A stretch of 64,000 nt of DNA from an uncultured Spirochaetaceae bacterium (GTDB lineage: Bacteria > Spirochaetota > Spirochaetia > Treponematales > Treponemataceae). The stretch is taken from the NCBI GenBank assembly GCA_902778325.1, contig CACYWZ010000004.1, forward strand, positions 1-64,000. Direction: 5' to 3'. A program made the translations under genes and the position numbers. Shown here piece by piece: positions 9,213-17,551 of this stretch (its first letter is position 1; every line of letters starts with the position of its first letter). Under the pieces are notes generated by a model. It saw only the letters and a list, made by a program, of their open reading frames with translations. It had not been told where the DNA came from and ran no database searches.

Positions 9213-9358
9213 GATGTGGAAAACTAGGTGGAAAATTTGAATAAAATAATGAAAATTTTGTTGATAAGAATTTTACAACAGGTATAAAACTATATTTTAT
9301 TAAGTTTTAAGCACTGTGGAAAAGTGTGGATAAAATCCTAATAAAAATGTGGATAACT
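9213..9358. other. cluster of DnaA-box-like sites in AT-rich DNA
   Basis: Two perfect DnaA-box consensus sites (TGTGGATAA, i.e. TTATCCACA on the other strand) at 9325-9333 and 9348-9356. Nearby near-matches in the same orientation are TGTGGAAAA at 9215-9223 and 9315-9323, GGTGGAAAA at 9227-9235 and TGTTGATAA at 9259-9267. The surrounding 200 bp is strongly AT-rich and gene-free. Genes point away on both sides over the larger region. This could be a replication origin or a DnaA-binding regulatory locus; dnaA itself is not in the window. Confidence 0.5.
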
Positions 9359-9372
9359 AGTGTAAAAATAGT

Positions 9373-9969
9373 CTAATTTTCAACCGTTGTGAGCCTGTAT
9401 TCGTAGTTTCGGAGCAAATTTTTTATCTGAATAAAATCTGGGGAAATCGTGATTTGCTCTATGATTTTGTTTTTGTCGCTTATCGTTCTCACTTTTGTCT
9501 CGCCCGTCTCGTTTTCACAAAAGAAAAGCCCTGCTTTTTTGTAGTGCGCTTCTAGTGCGTCAGCGCTGTAATAAGCGTTTTGCAAATCCAAGATGATGTA
9601 TTCGCCCTTCATCTTGCTCGGAAAAAAATTGGACTTGACAATTGTCTTTTCGCCGTCATAAGCGATTGTTCCCGCTTCGACTCCGAAATCCGTGAGCAGC
9701 ATAATCAGAACGCCCTCTTTGTCCGCCTGCAAATAAAGAGGAGAGGAAAAATCCATCTCGCGCTTTTTTAGCGAAAAATGCCCGGAGAACATCTGATAGC
9801 CTTCGACTTCGCTCTCGATTGCGTCGGGCGAGAGCGGATAGACTTTCGCTTTGTTCGTGACATAGACAGGGTTCATCGATGGCGCTTTTGTGATATTTGC
9901 GCTTTTTGTGGCGCAAGAAAAAAGTGAGAATGCGAAAAATAATGCGATGGCGCTTGTTTTCAAAGTCAT
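9373..9969 (-). CDS. outer-membrane-type lipoprotein, DUF3261-like
   Basis: About 198 residues from the chosen ATG at 9969, which opens a signal peptide MTLKTSAIALFFAFSLFSC with the lipidated Cys at residue 19. A longer version starting at 10047 would add 26 very basic residues ahead of the signal peptide and run toward the repeat array, which is less likely. The mature protein reads as an antiparallel beta-sheet (GYQMFSGHFSLKKREMDF, EGVLIMLLTDFG, GTIAYDG) reminiscent of LolB/DUF3261 lipoproteins that handle lipidated substrates. That similarity is a weak inference. It is divergent from the XPB gene across array 2. Confidence 0.65.
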   Translation of the reverse strand: MTLKTSAIALFFAFSLFSCATKSANITKAPSMNPVYVTNKAKVYPLSPDAIESEVEGYQMFSGHFSLKKREMDFSSPLYLQADKEGVLIMLLTDFGVEAGTIAYDGEKTIVKSNFFPSKMKGEYIILDLQNAYYSADALEAHYKKAGLFFCENETGETKVRTISDKNKIIEQITISPDFIQIKNLLRNYEYRLTTVEN

Positions 9970-10051
9970 ATTCTGAATTATCGGCGTCTTGTGAAAGTGA
10001 GGACGAAATACTTTTTGTTGTGCTTTCTTCTTTTTGCGCTTTCGCATTTTG

Positions 10052-10250
10052 TTTTCTTCAACCCTATTTCAAGGGAAGGCGATAAACAGAAATTTTCTTC
10101 AATCCTATTTCAAGAGAAGCCAAAAAACGTTTGTTTATTATAAGCCTATTTCAAGAGAAGGCAATAAACGCAAATTTTCTTAAAGCCTATTTCAAGACAA
10201 GGCGATTTACATTTTGAATTTGCTTCCCCAGCGCCTTTTTCAAAAAAAAC
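10052..10250. repeat. phased stem-loop array 2, period 41 bp
   Basis: CCTATTTC begins at 10063, 10104, 10145 and 10186 (exactly 41 bp apart), with a degenerate fifth copy at 10234. The best unit core is GCCTATTTCAAGAGAAGGC, an imperfect stem with GCCT/AGGC ends, followed by ATAAAC and A/T-rich spacer. It fills the divergent gap between the lipoprotein and XPB genes. Near-copies of this core occur inside the spacers of array 6 (60950-61015). Confidence 0.85.
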
Positions 10251-10291
10251 ATTCTAAAAATGAAGCGCGCCTTTCTTCTTTTCGATTTTAA

Positions 10292-10328
10292 TTTACAAAA
10301 AAAGCCTTATTGTTTAGAATAAGCCCTT
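10292..10328 (+). promoter_or_regulatory. leaderless promoter of XPB gene
   Basis: TTTACA (10292-10297), 17-bp spacer, TAGAAT (10315-10320), then 8 nt to the ATG at 10329. No ribosome-binding site is present. Confidence 0.55.
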
Positions 10329-12113
10329 ATGCAATATGATAATCCGCTTATAATTCAGACAGACAAAACTATCCTCCTCGATGTTCACGCTCCGCGCGCC
10401 GAAGAGTGCCGCGACGCTCTTATTCCGTTCGCCGAGCTTGAGCGCTCCCCTGAGCATATTCACACTTATCGCCTCACACCTCTTTCGCTTTGGAACGCCA
10501 CGAGCGCGGGCTTTTCGGCGGAAGACGCGGTCAAGGTGCTTCGCGAATACGCGCGCTTTGATGTTCCGCAGGCTGTCGAAATGTGGATTAGCGAGACTGC
10601 GGGGCGATTCGGAAAGCTTCGCCTTGTGAGCGCTCCGAGCCGCGAAGTTTCGAGCGCGTCAGGCGAGAAGTTTGTCGAAGAGTATTTGTTTTTGGTAACG
10701 TCGTCAGAAGCGGTTTATCGCGAGATTTTGGCTCTTCCTGCCGCAAAAAAATATCTTGTCCCCCACGATTTTGAAGGCGTTTCGGGCGCTGTCGTCTCTG
10801 ATGAGGAAAAGGCGCATTGCCTTATGCTGAAACTCACCGACCGCGGAATAATAAAGCAGGAGCTTCTGAAGGCGGGCTGGCCTGTCAAGGACGACGTTCC
10901 GCTCGTTGACGGAGAGCCTTTGGACGTGTCGCTTCGCGAGACGACGCTTTCGGGAAAGCCGTTTTCAATCCGCGAGTACCAGAACGAAGCCGCCCGCGCA
11001 ATCGTTGGAAATCGCGGCGCTGGAACGGGTTTTGGCACAATCGTTCTTCCGTGCGGGGCGGGAAAAACCGTCGTCGGAATGAAGATTATGGATTTGCTCA
11101 AAACAAGCACGCTCATAATCACGACGAATATTTCTGCTGTCCGGCAGTGGATTGCGGAACTTTTGGACAAAACAACGCTTACAAAAGACGACATCGCAGA
11201 GTATACTGGAGAGAGCAAAGAGATAAAGAGCGTCACGGTCGCGACTTATCAGATTTTGACGTGGCGAGAGAAAAAAGACGGGCCTTATCCGCACTTTTCG
11301 CTTTTCAGAAGCAGGCGATGGGGGCTTATAATATATGACGAGGTTCACACCCTTCCCGCTCCTGTCTTCCGCGTCGCAGCCGAGATTCAGGCCGTGCGCC
11401 GCGCAGGTCTTACGGCGACTCTCGTGCGCGAGGACGGAATGGAAGGGCACGTTTTCAGCCTTGTCGGTCCAAAGCGATACGATGTTCCGTGGAAGGAGCT
11501 TGAGAAATCGGGCTGGATTGCAAGCGCCGAGTGCGTTGAGGTGCGACTTGATTTGCCGCAGGCGTCTGAAATCGATTACGCTGTTGCCGATATGCGAAAA
11601 AAGCACAGGATTGCGAGCGAAAACCCAGTGAAGATGGACGTTGTGAAGTCGCTCGTTGAAAAGTTTTCGTCAACGGATAAAATCTTGGTTATCGGGCAAT
11701 ATTTGTCGCAGCTTTCGGCGATTGCCAAAGTTTTGGGCGCTCCGATTATCACGGGAAAAATCGCGAATGCCGAGCGCGACCGCATTTATGGCGATTTCCG
11801 CTCAGGGAAAATCCGCGTTCTTGTTGTCTCAAAAGTGGCGAACTTCGCGATTGACCTTCCGGACGCTTCGATAGCGATTCAGATTTCAGGCACTTTCGGA
11901 AGCCGACAGGAAGAAGCGCAACGACTCGGACGCATCTTGCGACCAAAAGAGCGCCCTGCCAGATTTTTCACGCTTATCACCAGAGGCACGGTTGAAGAAG
12001 AGTTTGGCGCTAACAGGCAGAAATTCCTTGCAGAACAAGGGTATTCATATAGGATTGTCAGACTTGCGGATATGGCGAGCCTTGAAGGATTAACTCAGGA
12101 TTTGATAGGATAA
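10329..12113 (+). CDS. XPB/Rad25-type DNA helicase
   Basis: A 594-residue superfamily 2 helicase of the bacterial XPB type, a 3'-5' DNA translocase related to the eukaryotic repair and transcription factor. The N-terminal region (1-200) is the XPB-specific damage-recognition-like part. Walker A is PCGAGKT (241-247), Walker B is DEVH (337-340), and the XPB-specific RED motif is present at about 367-369 in LVREDG. The C-terminal motor lobe has QISGTFGSRQEEAQRLGRIL (motif VI). The next gene, 16 bp downstream, is the usual partner with a helicase-associated domain; the same pairing is known in mycobacteria. Cellular role in bacteria is not settled; repair is the usual suggestion. Confidence 0.93.
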   Translation: MQYDNPLIIQTDKTILLDVHAPRAEECRDALIPFAELERSPEHIHTYRLTPLSLWNATSAGFSAEDAVKVLREYARFDVPQAVEMWISETAGRFGKLRLVSAPSREVSSASGEKFVEEYLFLVTSSEAVYREILALPAAKKYLVPHDFEGVSGAVVSDEEKAHCLMLKLTDRGIIKQELLKAGWPVKDDVPLVDGEPLDVSLRETTLSGKPFSIREYQNEAARAIVGNRGAGTGFGTIVLPCGAGKTVVGMKIMDLLKTSTLIITTNISAVRQWIAELLDKTTLTKDDIAEYTGESKEIKSVTVATYQILTWREKKDGPYPHFSLFRSRRWGLIIYDEVHTLPAPVFRVAAEIQAVRRAGLTATLVREDGMEGHVFSLVGPKRYDVPWKELEKSGWIASAECVEVRLDLPQASEIDYAVADMRKKHRIASENPVKMDVVKSLVEKFSSTDKILVIGQYLSQLSAIAKVLGAPIITGKIANAERDRIYGDFRSGKIRVLVVSKVANFAIDLPDASIAIQISGTFGSRQEEAQRLGRILRPKERPARFFTLITRGTVEEEFGANRQKFLAEQGYSYRIVRLADMASLEGLTQDLIG

Positions 12114-12129
12114 AATCGAGGAAACAACT

Positions 12130-14259
12130 ATGGTTGACAAGCACGTGCAGGAAATTATTGATTGGCGTGAAAGTATGACGCTCTTCCCTGAAGAGAGTTT
12201 TTTCGAGCTTGTTAGAACGTATCTTGGTGCGATTCAGACACCGTACAACAAGCAGAAAATCGTCGAGGAGCTCGGAGCGTTTCTCAAGAATGCTTCAAAC
12301 CGCGAGAAAATGCTTTTGCTGCTTGACGATACTGACCGCACGATTTTGACTGCTGTCGACCTGATTGCTGATTGCACGAGCGAGAAGCTCACCGAGTTTT
12401 TCAATGGCGTTTTCTCTTCGTTTTCGCTTTTCGAGCATCTTGTGAGCCTTGAAGAGCGCCTTTTTATCTACAGCCACACCGATTCAAGAACAGAAAAGAA
12501 AATCATAAGCATCGTGCCTTACATGAAAGACATCGTTGCTTCTTTCTCCTCGCTCTCGCGCCTTATCCCGCTCTCAAAAGTTTCGGCTTCTGAAAAAAAG
12601 AGCGATGTTTTTTTGACGCAAAGCCTTCTGAGCGCTATTTTCTCATACATCTTTGAGAACAGCGACATTTGCAAAGCCGATTTCTCGCTCAAAAAAAAGA
12701 CATCGCAGGCATTCAGCGAGATTTTCCCGATGTACAGCGAGAAAGATGGCGAAGTCGGAGGCTTTTTCTCTGTTTTAATCCACTCTCTTTTTCTTCTTGG
12801 TGTCTTAAAGCCGAATCCCGCCTCAAAACGAAATGACGGCAATTTCATCATTGACGCTGAAAAGGCAAAAGCGTTCTCAAGCCTTGACGCTGATTATCAG
12901 TATGCCTTCCTCTGCTCCGTGAATGCGGGAACAAGCCGCAGCGACATTCAAGAATATGCCCAAATCCTCATTGATTCATTTTCGCTTCTTGAAAAAGACA
13001 AAGACACAGGCTTTACAAAAAATGCGCTTTTGAAAGCGATATACATCATCAACGAAAAGAACCATGAGCGCGAGATTTTCAGAAGAGAAAACAGCCGCTT
13101 TTCTCGCCTTATTGCAGAAAGCCGAATGACAGCCGAACGCGCTGAGGATTCGTTTTCTCGCCGTGCCGAAAGAGTTGTGGACGCTGCAATTTCGCTTTCG
13201 CTCTTGCAAAAAATCGGTGAAAACGAAAATGGCGAGGCTGTTTTCAGAAAAGCCTCTGTCAGTGAAAACTCATCAGGCGGCAATGAAAAAGTTTTGAGCG
13301 CTGACGCTGCTTTTTCTGTAACGATGTTCCCGGGTCTTTCGCTTGAAGAAAGCCTTTCTTTGATGCGCGTGCTGAACTTGCGCCGCTTTGACACGGCTTG
13401 CGTTTTCGAGCTTTCAAAAGAAAGCGCAATGCGCGGATTTTCGAGCGGACTCACAGGCGAAACGCTCCTTTCGCTCTTGGAAAAATACTCGATGTACCCT
13501 CTTCCGCAAAACGTCAAGGCGACAGTCGAAGAATGGTATTTGTCTTATAATTCAGCAACGCTTTTCAAAGGCTATGTGCTTCAAGTTTCGAGCGAAAAAG
13601 AGTTTCTTGTCGAAGGAAACCCGAAAATCTCAAAGCACATCTTGAAGAAAATAGCGCCCGGCGTCTTTTTTATGGACTTCAACACAGACATTGACGCTGA
13701 TGTTGCCCTGATTCGAAGCCGCCTTGATTTCATCGCCAGAGTCGACGCGCAAAAAAAAGGCGAAAGCCTCTTGTCGTTCCCGCTTTTGCGAAAAGGCGCT
13801 TTGCAGTTCAGCCTCGATTCTGCTGTCGAAAGCGAGAGCGAGGAAGATAGCAAAAAGCGCGAAGAATATCTTGCGTCGCTTGAGCAGTCGGTCAAAGAAA
13901 TGCAGCTTGACAGCGACAAAAAGAACGAATTGTATTCGAGAATCCGACGCCGAATGATTTTGAACACATCGCAACTTTCAGGCGACAGCGTGCGCATTGA
14001 AAAACTTGAGGCGGGCGCGATGGATTACATCGGAAAAGTGCACGTCATCGAGCATACGATTGCGACAAAAATGATGCTCGAAATCGAAGTTGACGGCGAA
14101 ATCATCGCAGGAAAGCCGCTCTCGCTCGAAAAGCGCTCTTCGGACGCTCTTCTTTCGCTGATTGCTGAAGGCGAGCGAGAAAGCCGCTCTTTTAGCGTGA
14201 GCAGCCTTTTGCACGTCAAGCGCATCCGTAGCGCCCTTTTCTCTTTTGACGGTGAGTAG
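12130..14259 (+). CDS. XPB-partner protein with Helicase_C_3-like domain
   Basis: A 709-residue protein encoded 16 bp after XPB with a GAGGA ribosome-binding site. It is mostly helical and acidic/serine-rich. The region around residues 470-545 (LFKGYVLQVSSEKEFLVEGN, ISKHILKKIAPGVFFMDFNT) matches the XPB/Ssl2-like helicase-associated domain found in the protein encoded beside XPB in actinobacteria (for example the Rv0861c-Rv0862c pair). It lacks helicase motifs of its own. By comparison with TFIIH it may regulate or tether XPB, but this is inferred from gene neighbourhood and the shared domain. Confidence 0.75.
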   Translation: MVDKHVQEIIDWRESMTLFPEESFFELVRTYLGAIQTPYNKQKIVEELGAFLKNASNREKMLLLLDDTDRTILTAVDLIADCTSEKLTEFFNGVFSSFSLFEHLVSLEERLFIYSHTDSRTEKKIISIVPYMKDIVASFSSLSRLIPLSKVSASEKKSDVFLTQSLLSAIFSYIFENSDICKADFSLKKKTSQAFSEIFPMYSEKDGEVGGFFSVLIHSLFLLGVLKPNPASKRNDGNFIIDAEKAKAFSSLDADYQYAFLCSVNAGTSRSDIQEYAQILIDSFSLLEKDKDTGFTKNALLKAIYIINEKNHEREIFRRENSRFSRLIAESRMTAERAEDSFSRRAERVVDAAISLSLLQKIGENENGEAVFRKASVSENSSGGNEKVLSADAAFSVTMFPGLSLEESLSLMRVLNLRRFDTACVFELSKESAMRGFSSGLTGETLLSLLEKYSMYPLPQNVKATVEEWYLSYNSATLFKGYVLQVSSEKEFLVEGNPKISKHILKKIAPGVFFMDFNTDIDADVALIRSRLDFIARVDAQKKGESLLSFPLLRKGALQFSLDSAVESESEEDSKKREEYLASLEQSVKEMQLDSDKKNELYSRIRRRMILNTSQLSGDSVRIEKLEAGAMDYIGKVHVIEHTIATKMMLEIEVDGEIIAGKPLSLEKRSSDALLSLIAEGERESRSFSVSSLLHVKRIRSALFSFDGE

Positions 14260-14276
14260 ATTTTCTTGTGGCATTT

Positions 14277-14362
14277 GCTCAAGCGCTCCCTGAGCGGAGT
14301 CGAAGGGTGTCGAAGCACCGAAACGACTGCGCCCATTTCGACTTCGCTCAATAGCCGAGCAC
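14277..14362. repeat. dispersed repeat fragments (CTGAGCGGAGTCGAAGG / TTTCGACTTCGCTCAATA)
   Basis: Two facing fragments of the dispersed family seen also at 37344-37370, 40380-40402 and 42321-42345 (CGGTTATTGAGCGAAGTCGA type). They can pair with each other and lie between convergent genes, where they may serve as a terminator. Confidence 0.5.
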
Positions 14363-14369
14363 AAAAAAA

Positions 14370-14999
14370 TCATTGCGCGAGAGAGGCGATAAGTTTTGCT
14401 GTTCCTGAAGTTCCCAAAAGGGCGCTGTTGATGAGTAAATCGTAGTTTTCGCGAGAACCCCAAGTGCTTTCAGTGAAGATGTTGTAATGATTTGCGCGAT
14501 ATTTGTTGATTTGGTTTATGACGTGCTCGGCGTTCTTTTCGGGAATGTCGAGTTCGTTGACGGCTCTGTTTTTCTTGAAGTCCATGTCAGCATAAATAAA
14601 GACGTTCAAAAGCTCTTCTTTTTTTATTTTCTCGCTTGTGCGCAAAATGAAGTCGGCGCAACGACCGACGATGACGCAATGCTCGATTTCGGCAATGTTC
14701 AAAATGACTTTTCGCTGTGCATTAAAGACTTGGTCTGCAAGAGGAAGCGTCGGCTGCCCGCCTGAAACTCCGCGCAAAGTCGTTGAGTAGCCTGAGCCTA
14801 GAAGCAGATTGTAAAGCCATGAAGATGAGATGTTCTGCTCGTTTTTTTCGATGAACTCAGGGGAAAAACCGCTGTTTTTTGCGGTCATGTCGATTATTTC
14901 GCGGTCATAGTATTTATAGTTCAATATTTTGGCGATTTCCTTTCCGATGGTGCGTCCGCCTGAAGCAAACTCTCGGCTTATCGTGATAATTCTTTTCAT
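14370..14999 (-). CDS. cytidylate kinase-like family protein
   Basis: A 209-residue P-loop-type kinase of the Cytidylate_kin2 (AAK26) family. It begins MKRIITISREFASGGRTIGK, with the glycine-rich phosphate-binding region typical of the family, then YYDREIIDMTAKNSG and VIVGRCADFIL. The ATG at 14999 is chosen because GGAGG lies 7 nt upstream; an in-frame TTG at 15014 falls on the ribosome-binding site itself. The substrate is unknown; the family is related to CMP kinase but usually is not the housekeeping enzyme. It is convergent with the XPB partner gene and divergent from hemC. Confidence 0.8.
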   Translation of the reverse strand: MKRIITISREFASGGRTIGKEIAKILNYKYYDREIIDMTAKNSGFSPEFIEKNEQNISSSWLYNLLLGSGYSTTLRGVSGGQPTLPLADQVFNAQRKVILNIAEIEHCVIVGRCADFILRTSEKIKKEELLNVFIYADMDFKKNRAVNELDIPEKNAEHVINQINKYRANHYNIFTESTWGSRENYDLLINSALLGTSGTAKLIASLAQ

Positions 15000-15094
15000 A
15001 AAAGTTTCCTCCAAAACAAAGTAAAAAGTCTTTCTATTTTTAACGGCAATATGCTATAGTTTATTTTATCGAAAACTTAAAAAGCAGGACGTTT

Positions 15095-16009
15095 ATGAAG
15101 AAAAAAATAAGAATCGGAACTAGGCGAAGCGATTTGGCTCTTCATCAGACCGAACTTGTGAAAAAAGCGATTGAAAAAAAGTTCCCCGACATTGAAACTG
15201 AAATCGTCATAAAAGTAACGCGCGGCGACAAAAACGTAAGTGCCGCTCTTTCGTCGTTTGGCGGCAAAGGCGCTTTTGTTGAGGAGTTTGAGGACGCTCT
15301 TTGTGCAAACGAAATCGATATTGCTGTTCATAGCGCAAAGGATTTGCCGACTTCCATCTCGGAGTCGACTTCGATTTTGGGCGTTCTTCCGCGCGCAGAC
15401 CCTCGCGATGTCTTGGTGAGTCTTCGGGGCGTTCTTCGCGACGAAAACCGAGTGCTTTCAAAGTTTTATGGCGATTCTATTTTTGTCGGCACTTCAAGTC
15501 CTCGACGCAAAATGCAGATTGAGCGCCTTTTTTCTTGCAAGTGCACTCTTCTTCGCGGAAATGTTCCGACGCGCATTTCAAAACTCCGCAATGGCGATTT
15601 TGATTGCATTCTCCTTGCAGCTGCAGGTCTTGAGCGGCTCAAGCTCGAAAACGAAAGCGATTTGCAGTACAAGTATTTTAGCGTTGACGAGATTGTTCCG
15701 GCAGGCGGACAAGGAATTATTGCGATTGAAGGGCGAAAGGACGACGAGGAGATAAAAAGCATTATCAGCGCGATAAACGACGATAAGACGATGACGGAAC
15801 TTTGTGCTGAGCGATATTTGCTTTCGCTTCTTGGTTTTGGTTGTGCTGAGCCTGTCGGTGTTTTTAGCAAAGTCAGCGGAGAAAAAATCAGTGTGACTGC
15901 CGTAATCGAAAAGGACGGCTCACCTCTTCGTGTTCAAAAAACAGGGGACGTGTCGTCTTGGAGTTATGTTTGCGATATTGTCTTTGAAAAACTGACGGGA
16001 CGAAGATAA
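15095..16009 (+). CDS. hemC: porphobilinogen deaminase (hydroxymethylbilane synthase)
   Basis: 304 residues, normal length. It polymerises four porphobilinogen units to hydroxymethylbilane in the cytoplasm. Motifs include RIGTRRSDLAL at the N-terminus, VHSAKDLPT, GTSSPRRKMQI and LLRGNVPTRISKL. The dipyrromethane cofactor-binding Cys is at about 250 (LGFGCAEPVGVF). It is the first gene of hemC-cobA/hemD-hemB (gaps of 24 and 12 bp). No hemE, hemF or hemH are nearby, so the product may feed sirohaem or cobalamin rather than haem, which is an inference from what the window lacks. Confidence 0.95.
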   Translation: MKKKIRIGTRRSDLALHQTELVKKAIEKKFPDIETEIVIKVTRGDKNVSAALSSFGGKGAFVEEFEDALCANEIDIAVHSAKDLPTSISESTSILGVLPRADPRDVLVSLRGVLRDENRVLSKFYGDSIFVGTSSPRRKMQIERLFSCKCTLLRGNVPTRISKLRNGDFDCILLAAAGLERLKLENESDLQYKYFSVDEIVPAGGQGIIAIEGRKDDEEIKSIISAINDDKTMTELCAERYLLSLLGFGCAEPVGVFSKVSGEKISVTAVIEKDGSPLRVQKTGDVSSWSYVCDIVFEKLTGRR

Positions 16010-16033
16010 AAAACTCTTTTTTGGAAAATCAAA

Positions 16034-17539
16034 ATGAAAAAAATCGGAACTGTTTATTTGGTCGGCGCAGGTCCAGGCGCTGATGATTTGATTACGCTCA
16101 GAGCCTTGTCGCTTCTGAAGAGTGCTGACGTTGTGATTTACGATAATCTTTCAAGCGCTTCTCTTCTTTTTGAGTGCCGAGAGGACTGCGAAAAGATTTT
16201 TGCTGGAAAAATCGCAGGGCACAAATGCAATTCGCAAGACGAGATTAACGCTCTTTTGTGCCAAAAAGCAAAAGAGGGAAAAATGGTTGTGCGCTTGAAA
16301 GGCGGAGACCCTTTTGTTTTTGGGCGAGGCGGCGAAGAGGCGGCGGCTCTTGAAAAAGAGGGTGTTCCGTATTGTGTCGTCCCTGGTGTTACGAGCGCAA
16401 TAAGCGCTGCCGAAAGCGAGGGAATCCCAGTGACGCACCGAAATGTTGCGCGCTCTTTTCGTGTCATTACGGCGCACGGCTCTTCTTGTCTTGACGAGGC
16501 GTATTTTTCGCAATTTGCAAAAAACGAAGAAGAAACGCTTGTTTTTTTGATGGGTGTTTCCTCTCTCGAAAACATTTCAAAAGGACTTATTGCAGGCGGA
16601 ATGAAATCAGATACGCCTTGCTCGATAGTTGAGAGTGGCACGACGATAAAAAGCCGAAGAATTGACGCAACTCTTGAAACACTTGTTTTGAGGGCAAAAG
16701 AAGAATGTGTTTCATCTCCTGCTGTTGTCGTTGTTGGAAAAACGGCCGCCCTCAATTTCAAAAGCAGCGCGTTTTCGCTTTCTGGCAAAAAAATCGGAAT
16801 CACTGGAACTTCACAAATCGTCGAAAAACAGCGAAAAGCCTTTTTTGAAACAGGCGCTCAAATCCTTTCTGGCGCTTTCATGAAAATCAATGTCGACGAA
16901 AAAGTGATTGAAGATGTCTTTCGCTTTGGGTTTTCCGATGTAGATTGGATTTTTTTCACAAGTTCTTCTGCTGTGAACTTGTTTTTTGATGCTTTTGAAG
17001 CTTCTGAATATGATTTAAGAAGTCTTTTTGATGTTAAATTTGCTGTTGTCGGAGGTGAAACAGCAAAAACGCTTAGAAAACGAGGATTTAAAGCTGATTT
17101 TGTTCCGAAAAACGCAAATTCTGAAAGTCTTTCGAAAGAATTCGTGCAAAAATTTGAAAAAAACGCCAAAAATGTGATTGCTCTTCGCGCAGAGGGTGGC
17201 TCAAAGGAAATGAACGCAATTTTTGAAGCAGAAAATATTCAGTTCAAGGATTTTTGCATCTATCGGACAAAAGCCGATAGCGATTTGCTTTCGCTTTTTG
17301 CAAAATCAAGCGATGTTCTTGATTTTGTCGCATTTTCCTCTTCGTCGGCTGTCCGTGCTTTTTTTGATTATTGCCGCGAAACAAAAATAGATGGTTTGAA
17401 AGAAAGCGCAAAGGCTGTCTGTATCGGGAAGGCGACATTCGAGACTTGTGCAAAAGAAATTGGCGAGAAGCGCTGTATTCTTGCAAAAAACTGTACGGCT
17501 GAATCGATGGTTGACGCTGTGCTTCAAAATATTTTTTAA
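16034..17539 (+). CDS. cobA-hemD: fused uroporphyrinogen-III C-methyltransferase / uroporphyrinogen-III synthase
   Basis: A 501-residue bifunctional protein. Residues 1-240 are a SAM-dependent uroporphyrinogen-III methyltransferase (VYLVGAGPGADDLITLRA, then VVRLKGGDPFVFGRGGEE and PVTHRNVARSF), making precorrin-2. Residues about 255-501 are a HemD-type uroporphyrinogen-III synthase with low sequence conservation, as usual (DWIFFTSSSAVNLFFD, FVAFSSSSAVRAFFDY). Both enzymes act directly after HemC, so a single chain cyclises hydroxymethylbilane and methylates it. This fusion is known in clostridia and some spirochaetes. It directs flux to sirohaem/cobalamin. Confidence 0.93.
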   Translation: MKKIGTVYLVGAGPGADDLITLRALSLLKSADVVIYDNLSSASLLFECREDCEKIFAGKIAGHKCNSQDEINALLCQKAKEGKMVVRLKGGDPFVFGRGGEEAAALEKEGVPYCVVPGVTSAISAAESEGIPVTHRNVARSFRVITAHGSSCLDEAYFSQFAKNEEETLVFLMGVSSLENISKGLIAGGMKSDTPCSIVESGTTIKSRRIDATLETLVLRAKEECVSSPAVVVVGKTAALNFKSSAFSLSGKKIGITGTSQIVEKQRKAFFETGAQILSGAFMKINVDEKVIEDVFRFGFSDVDWIFFTSSSAVNLFFDAFEASEYDLRSLFDVKFAVVGGETAKTLRKRGFKADFVPKNANSESLSKEFVQKFEKNAKNVIALRAEGGSKEMNAIFEAENIQFKDFCIYRTKADSDLLSLFAKSSDVLDFVAFSSSSAVRAFFDYCRETKIDGLKESAKAVCIGKATFETCAKEIGEKRCILAKNCTAESMVDAVLQNIF

Positions 17540-17551
17540 GGAGATAAAGAT

